Source of the DNA: Candidatus Eiseniibacteriota bacterium
GTDB lineage: Bacteria; Arandabacterota; Arandabacteria; Arandabacterales; Arandabacteraceae
Reading direction: 5' to 3'
Assembly (NCBI GenBank): GCA_030622265.1
Contig: JAUXGG010000049.1
Location: 1-8,438, forward strand
DNA: 8,438 nucleotides
Shown: one piece after another, positions 7,043-8,438 of the stretch
How the letters are laid out: every line of letters begins with the position of its first letter
Numbering within the stretch: position 1 is the first letter of the stretch
Notes under the pieces: generated by a model
Told to the model about the DNA's origin: nothing
Database searches by the model: none
Seen by the model: the letters and a program-made list of their open reading frames with translations, nothing else
Program-made: the position numbers and the translations under genes

Positions 7043-8438
7043 GTGCCATATAAGCTTTTGCTGGTGTCTATAATGGCGGCACTACTCCTGACGGGCGTAT
7101 GCAGAGCCGAGAACACGGCGGCCCTGGAGCTGACCGGTGACTCCATCCTCCAATCCAAGACCCACCTCTGGAAGGGCCAGAAGTGTCTCGATGAGGGCAG
7201 TGTCGATAAGGCCACCGAGCACTTCCTGCTTGCCTCAAGGCACATGCGCACTTCTCCCGAACCCCATTTCGCGCTGGCCCGGGTTTACCTCAGACGGTCC
7301 CTCATGGATGCGTTTCTGGAGTTTACGACGGGCCTTAAGTACCTGCTGACGGATTTCTTCTACCAGTCGCTCGTGGCCACGAACGTGGTCCTCATCATAC
7401 TGATCGCCCTTACCCTCGCCGTATACCTGGCCATAATCACCGTTGTCATCAGGCATGCCCGGGAGGTAGCGTATTCGATTGTCTTGAGCCTGTCGGCACG
7501 CTTCCATGGATGGAACTTCAAGAGCATCGTGCTGGGCTGCGTCGTAGCGTGTATCATAATCCTGTCGGGTAAGAGCGTTATCGGTATCATCACCTGGATG
7601 GCGGTGATCGGCGCGGCTCTCTCCTGGCGTTTCACAGGCTCATCGGAGAGAAAAATAGTCGCCGGGTTTGCCGCGTTCCTCATCCTGTTCACCGTTATCC
7701 TGGGAATAACCGCGAGGATCGTTTCCACCCAGCACCCGGACTCACCCTTGAGGCTTGCCGCCCTGGCCGATCGCATCGATGATGATAGATTTGCCAAGAG
7801 CATCACAGAGAAATCAGGATCCTCCAACTTCGACCCCATAACCGAGTTCATGCGAGGCCTGGTACACCTGAGAGAAGGTGACAATGCCCAGGCCATAGAG
7901 CGCTTCACCCTGGCTTCCAAGTTCGCCCATGAGAACGCTTCGATTCTCAATAACCTCGGGGTTGCCTACCACGGCCTGGGCCGGTACCGTGATGCGACCT
8001 CGAAGTTCAAGGAAGCTCTCCGGGCAGGTCCCCGGGAGGCTGTGATCCACTACAACTACTCCCAGACCCTCAACGCCCTCCTCCAGTACGATCTTGCGCA
8101 GGATGAGCTCTCGACGGCGTCAACGCTGGACTTTGATCTCACCAGAAGGCTGGTGACGAGCAAGGATACTCCCGCATTGGTCCCGATGAATCTTCAGACG
8201 AGAGTGCTGTGGCAGCTCTCCATGGACCCCGAGAACCAGGTGGTCATAGGGACCTATCATCCTTTAGAGACCGGCGCTTTCGGTGCTCTGGCTTTGCTCG
8301 TGATCTCCTCCGCCGCCCTCCTCCTGATGCGTAATGCCAAGGTGCCCGCGCGGTGCGAGGTCTGCGGCGTCCTGCTCCAGCAGCATGTGACAAAGCGTAA
8401 GAGGAAAGACCTCGTGTGCCCAGTCTGCGAAGGCATCA
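7043..8438 (+). CDS. TPR-like multi-pass membrane protein with C-terminal zinc ribbon, partial (C-terminus beyond right edge)
   Basis: The frame is open from the stop at 7010-7012 to the window end, giving at least 465 residues. GTG 7043 is chosen: GGAGA (7029-7033) lies 9 nt upstream, and the start yields a signal peptide (PYKLLLVSIMAALLLTGV, probable cut after residue 22). An internal ATG at 7073 would remove half of it. Residues 35-100 look like TPR helices (KCLDEGSVDKATEHFLLA). Hydrophobic segments follow at about 110-136, 161-195 (perhaps two helices) and 205-227. A clearer TPR array lies at 264-365 (NNLGVAYHGLGRYRDATSKF), then a last membrane helix at about 411-429 and a CxxC...CxxC pair (C438/C441 and C459/C462) in a basic context. 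Positive charges near helix ends suggest extracytoplasmic TPRs and a cytoplasmic zinc ribbon. TPRs usually bind partner proteins, so a scaffold or assembly role is possible. I do not recognise the family. It is divergent from the transporter operon. Confidence 0.85.
   Translation, partial: MPYKLLLVSIMAALLLTGVCRAENTAALELTGDSILQSKTHLWKGQKCLDEGSVDKATEHFLLASRHMRTSPEPHFALARVYLRRSLMDAFLEFTTGLKYLLTDFFYQSLVATNVVLIILIALTLAVYLAIITVVIRHAREVAYSIVLSLSARFHGWNFKSIVLGCVVACIIILSGKSVIGIITWMAVIGAALSWRFTGSSERKIVAGFAAFLILFTVILGITARIVSTQHPDSPLRLAALADRIDDDRFAKSITEKSGSSNFDPITEFMRGLVHLREGDNAQAIERFTLASKFAHENASILNNLGVAYHGLGRYRDATSKFKEALRAGPREAVIHYNYSQTLNALLQYDLAQDELSTASTLDFDLTRRLVTSKDTPALVPMNLQTRVLWQLSMDPENQVVIGTYHPLETGAFGALALLVISSAALLLMRNAKVPARCEVCGVLLQQHVTKRKRKDLVCPVCEGI

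Noticed and set aside
7360..7950. Minus-strand open frame (196 codons) opposite the TPR membrane protein
   Set aside because: Antisense to a frame with a signal peptide, TPRs, membrane helices and CxxC pairs. The antisense product has no recognisable features.
1..8438. CRISPR array, tRNA/rRNA gene, insertion sequence or phage gene
   Set aside because: No regularly spaced direct repeats, no tRNA-like cloverleaf or rRNA-like sequence, and no transposase, integrase or phage structural frame was seen on either strand.

Overview
The window looks like a stretch of bacterial chromosome from a GC-rich, probably uncultured lineage that I cannot place at phylum level. A bacterial origin is supported by two promoter-like sites with a perfect TTGACA -35 box and 17-nt spacing, by Shine-Dalgarno sequences in front of most genes, and by a classical signal peptide. 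A pyruvoyl-dependent arginine decarboxylase and a compact (429 aa) asparaginyl-tRNA synthetase are both found in archaea and in scattered bacterial phyla, so the gene content alone does not settle the lineage.

Layout. From the right-hand divergent intergenic region (6766-7042), a minus-strand series runs leftward: a Na+/phosphate cotransporter with an N-terminal Ig-like domain and a C-terminal PhoU-like domain (4711-6765), a TrkA/KtrA-type RCK protein (4002-4691) and asparaginyl-tRNA synthetase asnS (2699-3988). These are separated by only 19 and 13 nt and look like one operon. A 220-nt gap follows, containing a good sigma70-type promoter and a potentially structured leader. A second minus-strand unit begins there: pyruvoyl-dependent arginine decarboxylase pdaD (1924-2478), a TrkH/KtrB-type potassium channel subunit with a voltage-sensor-like N-terminal extension (143-1894), and a very lysine/arginine-rich protein that runs off the left edge (1-127). 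On the plus strand, starting at GTG 7043 and running off the right edge, is a membrane protein with TPR-like repeats and a probable zinc ribbon. The divergent intergenic region also holds small palindromes resembling REP/MITE-type debris.

Functional picture. TrkA/KtrA (nucleotide-binding gate regulator) and TrkH/KtrB (K+-conducting subunit) should form one uptake system although two other genes lie between them. The Na+/Pi transporter and the arginine decarboxylase (agmatine and polyamine precursor) make this a cluster themed on ion and cation balance. That link is an inference from proximity. No CRISPR array, tRNA, rRNA, insertion sequence or phage gene was recognised. The most unusual items are the domain fusions in the two transporters, the pdaD leader, and the TPR/zinc-ribbon membrane protein.
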